Shown here piece after piece: positions 1 to 12,105 of a stretch of DNA of 64,000 nt. The DNA lies in NCBI RefSeq assembly GCF_014356525.2, contig NC_052507.1:61692295-61756294 (forward strand), written 5' to 3'. Both the position numbers and the translations under genes were made by a program. Numbering within the stretch: position 1 is the first letter of the stretch; every line of letters begins with the position of its first letter. The notes under the pieces are model-generated. The model was not told where the DNA came from. It saw nothing but the letters and a program-made list of their open reading frames with translations, and searched no databases. The DNA is from Nilaparvata lugens (lineage: Eukaryota; Arthropoda; Insecta; Hemiptera; Delphacidae).

Positions 1-1
1 T

Positions 2-826
2 TTGCAAAAATTCAAGAGAGTAGTAATACCGGGAAAGAGAAGAACCACTCCGGTATTATTTTCTCCTGATGTTCAGGGAAAAATAAAAGTTCTGATTAAA
101 TTCAGGGACAACTTTGTAAGGGAAACTAATCCTTACCTGTTCCCGACACTTGCATATGACAGCCCAATTGTTGGGTATAAAGTTTTGAAAGACCATGCAA
201 ATAGAGCTAACCTGAAGACACCCGACGCATTTTCGTCGAAATCTTTGAGGAAGCATTTAGCAACTATTTCACAGCTGTTTGATATGAGTGATCAAGATGT
301 CGAACAGCTGTCCTCGTTCATGGGTCATACAGTGAACATTCATCGAAATGAATACCGATTACCCGACAATGTATTTCAAACCTCGAAGATTGCGAAGCTA
401 TTGTTAGCTATGGAGAAGGGAGAAGCTTCCAAATACAAGGGGCTCACCCTCGACGAGATAGATGTTAATCTTGAAGACAATTTGTTAGAGGAGCAGGAGC
501 ATGCTGAATCGTCAGGTGAAGAAGAAGTTGACAACTTTGAAGATGAAGTATTATTGAATGAGGAAAATTCTCCAAAAGCATGCCCCCTCAAAATCTTAAA
601 AATCCTCAATTCACCTTCAAAATCCAAAGCCAAGAGAGAATTCGTAAAATGGGAGGATGAAGAAAAGAGGATTGTCGCAGCTTTCTTTTCATCCCATATA
701 AAAGATAAAATTCCTCCAAAGAAAAGAGAGTGTGAACTACTAATTGAGAAAAACCCTATCCTACAAACTAAAACATGGGTTAAAGTAAAAGTTTTTGTTC
801 AGAATATGTACACAAAAAAAATTTAA
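2..826 (+). CDS. Tyrosine-recombinase-like protein, C-terminal part (5' end outside window)
   Basis: The frame is open from the window edge, so the true start lies upstream. About residues 78-125 resemble the end of a tyrosine recombinase catalytic domain: SLRKH (Arg83, His85), a GH pair at 108-109 and a Tyr at 118 in the position of the nucleophile. The rest of the catalytic core would lie upstream. An acidic linker (about 160-195) follows, then a basic tail with a KWEDEEKR motif and PPKKRECELL. This arrangement occurs in animal proteins related to Crypton-type recombinases, either domesticated or still mobile. I cannot tell from the visible part whether it is a host gene or a transposon gene. 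The frame has no stops, which suggests recent or selected sequence. Confidence 0.55.
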   Translation: MQKFKRVVIPGKRRTTPVLFSPDVQGKIKVLIKFRDNFVRETNPYLFPTLAYDSPIVGYKVLKDHANRANLKTPDAFSSKSLRKHLATISQLFDMSDQDVEQLSSFMGHTVNIHRNEYRLPDNVFQTSKIAKLLLAMEKGEASKYKGLTLDEIDVNLEDNLLEEQEHAESSGEEEVDNFEDEVLLNEENSPKACPLKILKILNSPSKSKAKREFVKWEDEEKRIVAAFFSSHIKDKIPPKKRECELLIEKNPILQTKTWVKVKVFVQNMYTKKI

Positions 827-924
827 GTACCGAAAACATAATTCACATTGTCATTTCAATTTTTATCTCTATTATATATCGCTTCATTATAATTATCTCC
901 AGTATATTATCTCACGGTACCAGT

Positions 925-1255
925 ATTCTATTTCTATTGTTTTACAAAATGTTGATGACATTCATTTTATTTTACAAATTGACTACAGTATTCTCATTTT
1001 CTGGATTCAAAGTGATTGCAACGCTGAATCAAGTAATAGACTATTGTTAATTCAGGAAAAATACTGTAATAGAATCTGAATCTGAATAGGCTACTAAAAT
1101 AGAATCACTTTAATACTTTTATCAATCTACTTATTTGTTTATGTATTAACCTATTCATACATTCATTTCTAACTTTATTCTATTTCCATTGTTTTGCAAA
1201 ATGTTGATGAGTATTAATTATTTTACCTATTATTCATTCTTATTTTCTTGCTATA
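925..1255. repeat. Two diverged copies of an ~80-bp AT-rich unit
   Basis: The unit beginning TATTCTATTTC(T/C)ATTG and containing CAAAATGTTGATGA occurs near 925-1010 and again near 1175-1255, in the same orientation and with several substitutions. It lies just downstream of the recombinase-like ORF and may belong to its 3' untranslated region. AATAAA signals occur at about 1266 and 1776. Confidence 0.45.
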
Positions 1256-3130
1256 ATATTCAACTCAATAAACTGAGGTTCCAATTCTTTTGCATCAAAT
1301 CAATCATTCATTTCCTATTCCATCCGATACAGTAATTACCCCAAAGTTAGTAATTTTGTCACTAACGTTGTAATTACTCTACATATTATGAAAATATGTA
1401 TAATATTATATTTTGATTATGGAATCATGTTGTCTCTCAAGATTATTACAAAACTCCCTATTTAAAAATGAGTTCTGCCAATATTTTTGATTGAATATTT
1501 CACCTTATTGAGTTCTATTGTAAAATCAATTTTATTGTTCACATTATTTGTAACATAAAAATCATCAGTGAAATAACTTTTCTTCAGTAATAAAATTTCA
1601 TGTAAAATACAGATGACTTCCATCATTAAGAATGAGTTTTAATGATATAGGCTAGCTAAGTTATTCGTATACAAAATAATATGATGCTCCTAGACTAGAT
1701 TACAAAGCCTCTTCTTTATCTGCAAATGCATCTCGATTCGATTTTTAATAGTTTATATGCTGAACTCCTTCCAATAAAACAAATAAAAGCGCTGTGAATC
1801 CATTTGTTGAGACTGGACAAATCTTCACTAATTTCGAGCAAGATTTGGCTGAATTTAAAGCAATTCTTCGATACTTAAAAAATTATAAATACTGATCAAG
1901 GCTTTGAAAATTCTGATAACAAAGGCTCTGAAATCTTGGAAACCATTGACAAAATATAAATCTCATTTATTTTGTTCTGTTGGAGGATGAATTTGAAAGT
2001 GTGAGGCACTAATCACAATGATAATTCTATTTGTCATACATTTTAATAGGGATTTTTGGTTTCTGCTTGATTAAAGTCAAGAACTATAAAGCTGAATTCA
2101 ATCTATCCCGTGCTTTAACAATAGCCTTGCAGAGCATAGGTTACCTGCTAGTATTATTTATATTTATGATAATTGATTATTCAGGTTTATTGATTATAAT
2201 ATACTAGGCTATTGTATATATGGTACAAAAAAATAATCCACTCAAAGACAAAAATTTAGATTAGATCATTAGATTATATTTATTATGTAAACCAACACTG
2301 GTGAACAGTGCTTGGTGAATAAAATAACTACTGTAGCTTATATGATATTGTTCTATTTGCAGAGAAAGTTATGTAATAAGTTTTTTCAATATTTAAACAT
2401 AAGGTATTCTTATCTAACCACTTCTTAATTAAAAGCATATTATGTTCAGCTATAGTATGAACTTCATTTCATGAATTACCGTGAAAAAAAGCTGCAGTAT
2501 CATCTGCAAAAGATAGTTACACTAGATTAATCATTTATGGTTAGGAACTGGGTTCTATTACTCAGATAGCTTTTGAACAATTTAAGCTAGACTCCTCTGA
2601 AACCGTTATACACTTCGATAGTCATTATTCAATAACATTCCTAATTAGCCAGATATAATCGATTGTGAGTATTCAGCTCTTGTTGTTCTATAATGAAATT
2701 ATTCATTTTAAACTGTCTGTACGATATTGCTTGAATGAGATTAAGGCATGCTGTCAAGCGAATTATCACTAATTACTTTTTTTGCAATGATAGATAGTAA
2801 GTGAGAGTAGTTGAACAAGATTGTAAGAGAGAAGTACTGTATTGACGTGTGGGCTTATGTGAGATAGAGGGAAAGTATAGGATTGAGAGAAAAATACTTT
2901 GACAGCTTCAGGTACGCGCGCGCGCGATATGTATGAGAGAGAATGAATGAGAGTGAATGTTTTAGCCTGCTGTAGACAAAGAAAGATCCCCTCCCAGTGC
3001 AGTGATCGTTTAATGCGATCAGAGGGAGCGGAGTTGTGGGGTGATGGACGGCTGGTCCTTATCTAGTTCCAACAGAGTTGATGCAAAACCGGCTGAATGA
3101 ATTTGTAATCTATGATGGTAAAATTGGCAA
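1256..3130. other. AT-rich non-coding stretch
   Basis: I see no supported gene, RNA or element here. It is AT-rich sequence with a short CG-dinucleotide run (GCGCGCGC) near 2917-2928. Confidence 0.5.
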
Positions 3131-3420
3131 CGTTGCTGGCTGCCATAAGTTACCACTTGCTGCCACTTGTTGGGCATCATGGGGAAACATACAAAAATAT
3201 ACACGGCTGCCATAAATTTGGGAAGTTGACGGCTGCCATTATTATAGGACAATGGTGCAATGTTAGCAAACTTTTTGTTTATTGATATTATGACAATAAA
3301 AAGTAGATCTCGGACCTAAATTCGATGTTTTGAGACATTATACACCATAAAAACGACATATACTACTCCACTCCTAAGAGTGGCTGCCACACGTATGCTT
3401 TACAGGCGGCTGCCACTTGA
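3131..3420. repeat. Cluster of six GCTGCCA motifs
   Basis: GCTGCCA, usually GGCTGCCA, recurs about six times between 3138 and 3417 with irregular spacing, often followed by AT(A/T) or CTTG. The spacing is not that of a simple tandem repeat. An ORF on the minus strand through this block is probably a by-product of the repeats. Confidence 0.4.
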
Positions 3421-3428
3421 ATAGGAAG

Positions 3429-3463
<35 letters not shown>

Positions 3464-3500
3464 ATAAATGTATGTATGTATATATATATGTATATATATC
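3429..3500. repeat. (AT)n / (TATG)n microsatellite
   Basis: There are long runs of AT dinucleotides grading into TATG units at 3429-3500. Confidence 0.85.
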
Positions 3501-3846
3501 ACTCAACAAGATACATTGTAGGTAACTTAATAATAATGATTCAATGAATTACAGAAACAATATAGTAAATAATTGATCAGAAACCATTAAGAAATGACTA
3601 GGAGAATTATGCATGACTAGAAAAATTAAACTTTGGCTAATGATGATTTATTCTGACCAGCAACCAAACTCTACAATGCACATGTAATATATATAAAAAA
3701 TATATTCATTTATAATTATAAAATATAGTGGCAGAGAAAACATTCAGACAAAACATACCAATTTCAGTGGAGATTTTCACCATGTTCAAGATTATATTTG
3801 AAAAAATTATCTGTATTTGATCTTGATACGAGTTATAAGTTAATTA

Positions 3847-5700
3847 TCATGGATCTGATAAATAGAACATTCTCCACATAAATATGAACATAAGAATCTT
3901 TTCTGCTGAGAAATTTGATAACAATATCATTATTTTATCTTGATTCTGAACTACATTTTGAATATATTCAATAATGAGTCGATGTCTAGAACTCTCATAA
4001 ACCGGGCAAGATAACAAAATATGTCCAAGATCTCTATTGCATTTGTATTGCAACTAGGACAACGTTCGGTACAGTTAACTAAATAACTCTTTCCTTGCAG
4101 AAAAAACCAATCATTCTTTTTGATGATAGCCTTTGCTGTGCTACACATGATTTTTTTTTATACTGATTCTCATACTCAACTCATCTCCTGATGAAAAATT
4201 GGGGCTTATAATTTTGTAAAAAGAATGAGCTTCAGATTCCAGGGATCTATTTATATCCACAAGCCTTAGTCTATCCCCGAATAAATTTGAAAGGACTTTT
4301 ATCTCTGCTCCATCAATATCTTGAAACTCTCTATTGTAGTCTTCCCATATTTCTGGACACATATTTCTTAATTGTGAACCCCAATTATTGTTTCTATTTG
4401 GTACACCAAGAAGGAACTTTTCTCGAAGAATAGAAAACATTATTGCAGGGTACCCATTTGCTGGCATTCTTTGTATGGCTAATAGCCATTGTAGAGCTCA
4501 CCAAAAAACTGTATGCTTTAAGCTGATTGTTGCCATCTCCAGCCTCAGCATCCAACCTGGCATACTTGCATGTAACCCAGAAACATGCTTTAAGAATTGA
4601 TTTTGAATCCTCTCCAAACTATCACAGTATCCCAGGGACCATGTTTCCGAGCCATATAGGATTACTGGGTAGCCTATCGACTAAAAAAGTTTAATTTTTG
4701 TGGACCAGGAGTCCGACCTAGCTTCTACCAATGAACTGATAAGAGCATCGGTCGCACACGTAGCCTTTTTCAGTAGCCTATTTGAAGCCTCAATGAATCT
4801 TCCTTCACAAGAAAACCAGACTCCCAAGTAGCAGTAACCGCTGTCTATTTCCAGCCCACATCCTTTGCAGTAGAATTCATAATTCTCCCTCTACCCCTAC
4901 TGAAGGAGACTACTCTTGTCTTTGCTGCGTTGACCTTGAGTTCAGCTTTCTGACAGTAATCCTCTAAACATGTTATTCTCTTTCTGAGGTCAACAGCACT
5001 GTCAGCAAGAATGAATATATCATCCGCATAAGCCAGCATCATAACATCATTATTATTATCTACTTCTAATCCATGGAGCCCTCTTTCCCGAAAATATGTC
5101 TCAATATCGGATAGAAACAAGGTAAAGAGCAAAGGTGATAATCAATCCCCCTCCAAAACGCCCCTCTCCACACAATGGTTCCCTCTTCTCCATTATCGAG
5201 AATTATGGTTGCCTGACCATAAATTGAGCTCATTATTCCAATCAGTTTCGTACTTATGCCTAAAGTTCCCAATTTGTACCATAATTTTGTATGATTGATG
5301 GGTCCAAATGTGGACTCAAAATCCACGAAAAGTGCAGAGAAAGGCTTCCATTTACAGTCTAGAAATAGATGTATGATAGCACTCAGGGTGAATAAATGAT
5401 CTCTACAACCCCTGTTACATCTCAACCCTGCTTGATGTTCTGGTAGGAGATTACAGCTTTCCACCCACTTCAACAGCCGATGACCTATTGCTGGAGTAAA
5501 CGTTTTCATTATAGTAATAATTAAAGCAATACATCTATAATTTTTAGGATCTTTCACATCTCCCTTCTTAAACAATTGAAATATCATAATTCTATCCCAC
5601 TCTTCAGGAGTTTTCTCTTCTCTAATAATACTGTTGAAAAGCCCCTTCAAATAATCTATCCCTTTGTCTGATAAAGCCTTATAAAATTCATTTGCCATTA
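3847..5700 (-). pseudogene. Degenerate non-LTR retrotransposon (LINE copy A), RT to Cys-rich C-terminus
   Basis: Three broken frames read on the minus strand make up the second half of a LINE ORF2. The segment at 5066-5700 starts in the reverse transcriptase (KKGDVKDPKNYRCIAL, then FVDFEST). The segment at 4845-5132 carries the catalytic YADDIFILADS motif. The segments at 3847-4467 match the C-terminal region, including CPSC and a following H-x-C cluster (HILLSCPVYE). Order and motifs parallel the fuller LINE at 15368-20265, so the two are relatives (IETYFR, the ILLSNF block). The endonuclease and ORF1 are missing because the copy is 5' truncated where it meets a BEL/Pao coding fragment near 5700. 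I could not identify a 3' tail or target duplication. Confidence 0.75.
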
Positions 5701-5703
5701 TGC

Positions 5704-5958
5704 CATTCCTGAAGAAGATTTTCAAGATGTCAACCTCAATCGCCTCAAACACTGGAAACTTATTGAAGCACTCCATCAACACATCTGGAAGAGATGGCTA
5801 TTGAAATACATACAAACCCTTCAACAGAAAACTAAATGGAATAAGGCTAATCACAATCTACAGGTTGGAGATCTTGTCATGGTCCATCAACCTACTCCAA
5901 CTCTCACATGGCCACTAGCCAGCATTATTGATGTCTATCCAGAAAAGGATGTGGAGTT
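5704..5958 (+). pseudogene. BEL/Pao pol C-terminal fragment (DUF5641-type)
   Basis: One plus-strand frame ending at a TAG near 5958 reads the module that follows the integrase core in BEL/Pao polyproteins: NLNRLKHWKL, IWKRWLLKYIQTLQQ, then VGDLVMV, a TWPL segment and an IIDVYPEKD end. Everything upstream has been replaced by the 5'-truncated LINE copy on the opposite strand, which indicates a LINE insertion into an older BEL element. No matching LTR could be recognised downstream. Confidence 0.7.
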
Positions 5959-7560
5959 GTAGGAGTGGTCCTTTGAAGACTCAACAAGGAGCTCTGACTC
6001 GTCCATCACACAAAGTGTTTCCCCCAACCTCGAACTTCGAGTGATTTCAATGCTTATCAGTGATTTCAATTTAATAATATTATCCTCCAGTTGTAGTATT
6101 ATTTTTTATTGTTGAATCCTAGCAGGGTTCAAGGCCCACACTATGTTTCATATTTAGTATTATTATTTATTGTAGCTTGAGAGTCCTAAGCTAATCCATA
6201 TAATTTGCCGCCAGCCCTCAACTGGTTACTTGTGGTTGCGCAGTAACCCTTTCTTTGTAATCTAGCACATGCATCCAGTGGAAGCGTCACCCCATTGCCC
6301 CATTCATATGAAGTGATTGCTAGGAGAAACTTCTATTCTGCTCTCATTGAAACCGCTCCACAATATTCTCTTCTTATTATTACCAGTAAACCAGTTCTTA
6401 GTGGAAACGCTTGTTTAATTCTTATATTTCTTGATATATTATTATTACCGGCCATGACAAACCATAACTTATACCTCAACTCCTTACTGCAATTATTGTT
6501 CCACCTCACCTTTTACCTCAAATACGGTAGTGAAATACCTAATAGTACTACAAGAGATTCATCATTGACGCTACATGTGGCCACACCAACCAGTCAACGC
6601 TCCAATTACATATGGTGGAAAGGAACAATATCCAGGTTTTTAGATTCATTAATTGATTTCATCATTATTTATCCTCGCATCACATTTTGTGGTATCCTCA
6701 CCCCCTCCTTTAGTCCTCCATTCTAATACAGTCTTATTCTACTACTTCTTCTTATTTCCTTAATATCTTCAATCCTGAACACCCTTTAAGATGGAGTATA
6801 TTGCAGTCAGTATGTTGTCTGGCTCACTGAATGTAGTGTCTTGAGCTTGGTTGATGCAGCTTGGAATGGAGATAGCAGCTGAGTCGATCTTGGCAGAAGG
6901 CACGTTCCAAACAGCAGGATTTGAAGTAGTTTTACATAAAAAGAAACAAAATACATGGGATTGATAACTGATACAGTCTGGAGCTGACCAAAACTTCATG
7001 GTGTTTCTGAGTTCTGGTAGCTTGATGAGAGCAAGTGGATGAATGCGAATAGTTATTTGTATCCAGACACAACATAAGAGGGTTTGGTGGAAGAAGAAGG
7101 ACCATTGCATTTGTACATAAATAATGCAGAAAAATTATTAGTTGTACAAACTTCTGATTAAGTGGACTGTAATTTCCATCAATTTAATATTCAATATATT
7201 CTGGCAGAAAAATACTAATGAATCCATTCATGATACAATGAAAAACTCTATTATTATACTTACCCCAGCTGATGATCTATGCTGTGAGTCAGAGTAATTT
7301 TCATCTATAGGTTTGGGTGGTGAAAGGGTAAAGGAAAAGAGAAATGTAAATAAGATCACTTGACTCTGATGATTTATGATGTAGCCAGGCACTGCAGAGA
7401 GTTGTTGAATCATGTATGGAATTCTGCTTCTCAATCTTACTAGGTATTAATTCACTACTACTTTCGATATAAAAAATACTCAAATTCTCACATGTACTTT
7501 AAAATCAATTATTACTCCCTACGATCGGAGACATGGAATTAAAATTAATAATTTCCGATA
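5959..7560. other. Unassigned sequence between two BEL/Pao remnants
   Basis: There are several open frames of 60-140 codons, but none has recognisable motifs. The first few hundred bases may be the 3' region of the BEL relic ending at 5958. Confidence 0.4.
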
Positions 7561-7745
7561 GAAATACAAATCAAAACGAACGAGTCGAGCTATCCTGTCA
7601 ACGAAGACAGCTGTACATACCGACTGAACTAAAAACGACAAACCAAACAATTAAACAATTATGCACTAGAGTGCGCCAGTAGATGGGGAAGATTGAACCT
7701 AACTACTCAGGCGCCAAACTCCATTAAATTCGAATGTCATCAACA
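7561..7745 (-). repeat. 3' LTR of BEL-2
   Basis: This is a direct-repeat partner of 13766-13950. In the element's orientation it starts TGTTGATGAC at 7745. Similarity fades near 7561, so the outer boundary is approximate. Confidence 0.65.
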
Positions 7746-7936
7746 TACCCCAGACCCTGAAAAATTAATTTTCAGCCAAAGCTGGAAACACAAAAATATC
7801 TGCAAACCCACAAAAATAACATTCTAGAAAATACCAGCACCAAATAAAACAAAAGACCAATAAACAAAATGTGTGAACTACACACACACAAAAAAAAACA
7901 ACTTGACAAATACAAGGCTACGGGAGGGTATAATGC

Positions 7937-8443
7937 TCATTGAGTAGGCAATGGATACAGTTTTGTAGCCGGCCGCTTATAACGTCCATTAACCAACCGT
8001 ACTGTAGCCACCCTTACAATTCCATCTGATCCAGGAAATACCTCCTCAATCACACCCATTGGCCACTTCAAAGGGGGAGGATTAGGCTGGTCCACTATCA
8101 CCACCATTCCGACTGTGAGTGACGTTGTATCTTTACACCACTTCTGTCTGATTAGTCACAACAATAAATGAGGCCCTGCATGACAGTTTGTTTTAAGATA
8201 GTTGTGATAAATCAACAATGTGACAAAGTGATCAGTTTTAGGTAACACAATTTGATGACAACTATCAAACTCAATGCTCACATTCTGCAAGCGACCACCA
8301 ACTCGAATAAGCTCCCTATCTAAGAATGGGGACAACCTCTGAAAACGAGCAGGACAATGTTTTCCGTTCTTCAATAAATTTAGTTCTGATGAAAAATGAA
8401 TTTTTTGAATCACTCTGCACAAATACAAATCGGCTATCTCCAA
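7937..8443 (-). pseudogene. BEL-2 integrase zinc-binding region fused to C-terminal module; catalytic core missing
   Basis: From 8443 the frame reads the integrase N-terminal part (FLDRELIRVGGRL, then the CHAGPHLLLL block of the zinc-binding domain). After a stop near 8155 it continues with LIRQKWCKDTTSLTVGMVV, then LKWPMGVIEEVFPG and RLVNGRYKRPATKLYPL, and a TGA at 7937. In intact BEL/Pao elements the catalytic core of roughly 250 residues lies between these two parts. Here it is gone, and the join lies in a short LIRQ-K/R-W-like stretch that both sides could have shared. The element cannot encode a working integrase. Confidence 0.75.
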
Positions 8444-8470
8444 GTCCGGAGTTCCTGGTTTTGGTAATAT

Positions 8471-9289
8471 TCATACAGCCTTCAAAACAATGACAACAAC
8501 ACGCAACAAATAATTATAGTTGGAACAGCGCTCAATCAGATGATAGATTACAGTATCAGACAAATTTTCTGACTCGAATACAGTCGATACAGTGTTCTTT
8601 TTTGCCTCTGGCAGAGTTTCCAGCTCAACGAATTCCATATTAAACGGCCAATGACTCTCATCCATAGACAACCACTCAGGCCCCGACCACCATAAATTCT
8701 GCTCTACAAGGTCGCGTGGAGTCAAGCCTCTTGACAAACAGTCCACTGGATTCTCCACACCTGCTATGTGCATCCAATGATCTATCAGACAATTTTGAAT
8801 GCTGGAAACTCTATTTGCAACAAACGTTTGCCACCGAGATGGTGATGCTCTAATCCAGTGGAGTGTAACAGTGGAGTCTGAAAACGCTAACACTCGATCC
8901 ACTTGACAACGTTTGCGAATTAACAACATAGTGTTCAATAGCTCACTCAGAAGGACTGCCGCAAATAATTCCAATTGTGGTATAGAGACCGTCTTTGAAG
9001 GAGCTACTTTAGACTTAGCACACAATAATGAAATCTGAGTCCAATAATCACTACTTTGAGTCTAAATTACAGCACCATAGCCCAATTCTGAAGCATCACG
9101 AAAACCAATCAATTGTATAGGTGAATCAGATGATACTCCAACATATCTGGGAATAGACAACTTTGAAAGGCAATTAAACTCTCTTTGACAATTTTCCCAC
9201 AATGTTTGAATCTCAATAGGTGCAATTTCGTTCCAATCTAGACTTAATTTCCACAATTTCCCTATCAGACATTTCAGAAACAAAGTCAA
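8471..9289 (-). pseudogene. BEL-2 RNase H region
   Basis: Two frames (9289-9062 and 9025-8471) cover the RNase H domain. Visible blocks are IQLIGFRDASELGYGAV, IPQLELFAAVLLSELL, VLAFSDSTVTLHWI and a GVENPVDCLSRG segment that precedes the integrase. The first Asp is kept in GFRDASE. A stop separates the two frames. Confidence 0.75.
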
Positions 9290-9299
9290 AGGAGCTAGA

Positions 9300-10302
9300 A
9301 GACCAAGTGGATCAAATATTCTTGCAACAGTGGAGAGTATGTTATGCTTGTGTCCTTCTGTTCTGAATTCACAAGAAAGCTAAATACGTCAGTACTAGGC
9401 TGCCATTCAAGTCCCAAAATAGCCAATGTACTAGCCTCAAATTCTTTCCGAGAGAAGATTTTTCGCTATCCAACATTTTTGACAACATTTCTGGAGAATT
9501 TGATGCCTACTTTGTCAATTAAAAACCCCCCTTTCTAAACAATTCTTTAGACTGATGATAGAGCGCATCTGCTTCATGTAATGATGGAACTGACGTGACT
9601 TAATGAATCATCCATGAACATCAAGCATGGGATTCTTTTCTCTGCGATCGGAAAATTTTCACCCTCTTCTTGTACTAATTGATGTATTGTTCTCAGCGCT
9701 AAATAAGGCAAGGAAGTGATACCAAACACTACACAATTCAACTCATGAATCTCGACTGGGTCATCAGGAGAAAATCTCCATAAAATTTGCTGAGAAGGGT
9801 GACAAGACTCATCAACAACAATCTGACTATTATCTGTTTGATGTCCGGTGTTAAGGCTATCGCGAAAACACAAAAATACAACAACAAAGAGGAAATATCC
9901 ATCTGCAATTTTGGTCCCACATGCAAGACATCATTCAAAGATAGGCCTGTTACCATTCTAGCACTCGCATCGAAGACAATATGCAAAGGAGTACTTGTAC
10001 TGTGAGCTTTAATAATTAATACAGTGATGAGGAATGTAATATCCCTGTTTATCTGACTGATCATTCACTGAAGACATATGACCCTGCCTCAAATAGTCAA
10101 CCATAATTTCATGATATGCAATTTTTACACTTTCAGAACGAGCAAGATGTTTTTCCAAGTTTAACAGTCTTCGTTTTGCCATTAAGAATGAATCTCCTAG
10201 ATTATCAGACGATTTCAAAAATGATAATGATACCACAAACCAACCAGAGTCCAAACAACGAACCGACGACTTAAATTGATTTTCACAATCAATTTCATTC
10301 AC
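9300..10302 (-). pseudogene. BEL-2 reverse transcriptase
   Basis: The domain is spread over frames at 10302-10009, 10064-9738 and 9873-9574, with continuation to about 9300. Recognisable blocks are YYIPHHC, IVFDASARM with SLNDVLHVGPKLQ, LWRFSPDDPVEIHEL, and FMDDSLSH at the position of the YMDD active site. The breaks are frameshifts rather than large deletions. Loss of the canonical Tyr before MDD and the multiple breaks show the polymerase is dead. Confidence 0.75.
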
Positions 10303-10341
10303 AGTGAGAGAACTCTCAGCCTTAGGACATTCTTCAATTTC

Positions 10342-10862
10342 TCAGAATTTTTGTACAAGATTATCCAATGATGGATTACAAACAAACAAACACCTATCAT
10401 CTCCATTATTGTCTGATGCGTTCACAACTGGTGTGCGGCCCATCACAATATGGCCAAACACACTGTTGACAGTTTTAACTGGGCCTAAACGTTTAGTAGA
10501 CTGCTTATCTTTCAACAATTCTGGGATCAACTCGGTGCCAATAATGCCATCAATATAGCTAGGTAAATAATATTGCATATCAGCAAGATCAAGACCCTTC
10601 AAATACAACAATTTAGATCTATCTACTCTTCGAGAAGGCAATTTATCGACAATATGATTTACAACCAAAGCTTGTACAGAAAAATAAATAGCTGGCTCTT
10701 TGAGAGAGGAAAGCATAAAGGCCGTTTCGCCCCGCACAGCTCTCGACCCTCCACCGAAACAATTAACTGTTGTCGCCAGACGTGTTATCAGCAAATTGAG
10801 TCGTTTACAAGTCTTTGTAGTAAGAAAGTTACACTGACTCTCAGAATCTAGCAGCAATCTAA
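10342..10862 (-). pseudogene. BEL-2 aspartic protease region
   Basis: The frame starts in the Harbinger terminal repeat and enters BEL sequence at about 10862. LLLDSESQCNFLT is the active-site region, with the usual Gly after Asp-Ser replaced by Glu. It continues through GIIGTELIPELL and VFGHIVMGRTPV, blocks typical of BEL/Pao proteases, and the long linker toward the reverse transcriptase. The upstream end was cut off from gag by the Harbinger insertion. Confidence 0.7.
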
Positions 10863-10915
10863 AAGGTTGATTCACACATATGGGACTGTGCTGCGTTGCG
10901 TTTGCGATGGGACTG
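10863..10915. repeat. Left terminal inverted repeat of the Harbinger element
   Basis: It matches the reverse complement of 12106-12160 apart from an 11-base gap and a few substitutions. Confidence 0.7.
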
Positions 10916-10989
10916 CGGCCAGTCGATTCAAGATGGATTCGCCAAAACGGTCTCTCCATTAGAAATGCATGGCTACAGCCTACAGTCAT

Positions 10990-11978
10990 TCACACATGGG
11001 GGACTGTGCTGGTACCGTACTGCGTTGGTGTTGCGACTGTGTCATTTGAGAGCTCTTTCATAGAGCTCTTCAAGGCCACGGTCTCATGCCCTGTGGGTCG
11101 CCGAAGCGGCTTCGGCTGTTTCCGTACAGCCTCGGGCATGCTCGGAAATGCTTCATCACCAACAATCACGTATGGATAGGCTTCCACTGAATTTGGTAAT
11201 TGTCTAGGACCTGAAATATTTGGCGATCTTCATTCAAACGTTTACCGAGAATTGATTTTGATAGAATTCCACCATCACTAGATTTTCCATAACCACCAAC
11301 ATCAATTATCACAAATTTATAGTTTGCGTCAACCAAACTATAAATTACGCCAATATAACGCTAATTATACAACCGAAAATGTCTTTTCATAGTCGTAGTA
11401 GAGTGACAGTGACCCACTATTTTTTGGAGCTTGAATTTCAATATGCTTCCCATCAATTGCACTTATAAAATTGGGGAACTGCCATATTGAACCAAACTTC
11501 TCAGCTATTTTTCCCAGCATTTCCTCTGTTGATTCTGGCATTTCTTTATCAACCATACACTTTCATATAGCTTCCAATGTTTGAAAAATAATAGAGTTCA
11601 CTGTCGAAGGAGCCAATCAGCTGAAGCTGATAGACAGTTGCGAATTGCCTGAACCCAGGTATTTTAATTTTAATATCAATGCCAACCTTTCTTCTGGAGA
11701 AACTGGCTACCTCCACCTCGAGTGCTGTTTTGTTATATCATTCTCAAGTATTTTCAAAATGTTCTCGAACTTCGGTAAACTCATACGAAAATACTTGGAA
11801 AATTTCACTGGGTCGCTTTTAAGACGCGAAAATATTGTGTGGAATTCTCCGTCTCCATCTCTTGCTTTCCACAGCTGGTGTACCCAATATTTTGGCCTCT
11901 TTGTATCTTCTTCTTCTTCTTCTTGTAATACAATAAACGCATAACCGCTATAATGACATCCTCTTCGTCGGAATCCAT
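10990..11978 (-). pseudogene. PIF/Harbinger transposase relic
   Basis: An ATG at 11978 starts an acidic MDSDEEDV leader, followed by a low-complexity Lys run. The next frame reads YWVHQLWKARDGDGEFHTIF and KYFRMSLPKFENIL, the N-terminal region of Harbinger DDE transposases. FPNFISAIDGKHIEIQAPKN (around 11365-11500) is the first catalytic Asp block. IIDVGGYGKSSDGG and YVIVGDEAFPSMPE follow, covering the second-block region and the GDEAF motif. At least three frameshifts separate these blocks and the C-terminus is missing, so the copy depends on another transposase source. The accessory Myb-like protein is not present. Confidence 0.75.
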
Positions 11979-12105
11979 CTCTGTAACTGAAGTAATGAAG
12001 TGATTGCAGTGGAATGACGTAATACAGAGCAAAACAGCAACAGCACGGCCGCAGCACAGTCCCCTGTGTGTGAATGATAGCGACCCAACACGACCGCAGT
12101 CCCAT

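Noticed and set aside
6295..6726. 143-codon frame between BEL remnants
   Set aside because: No motif, biased composition, and a location in decayed repeat sequence. I cannot distinguish it from chance.
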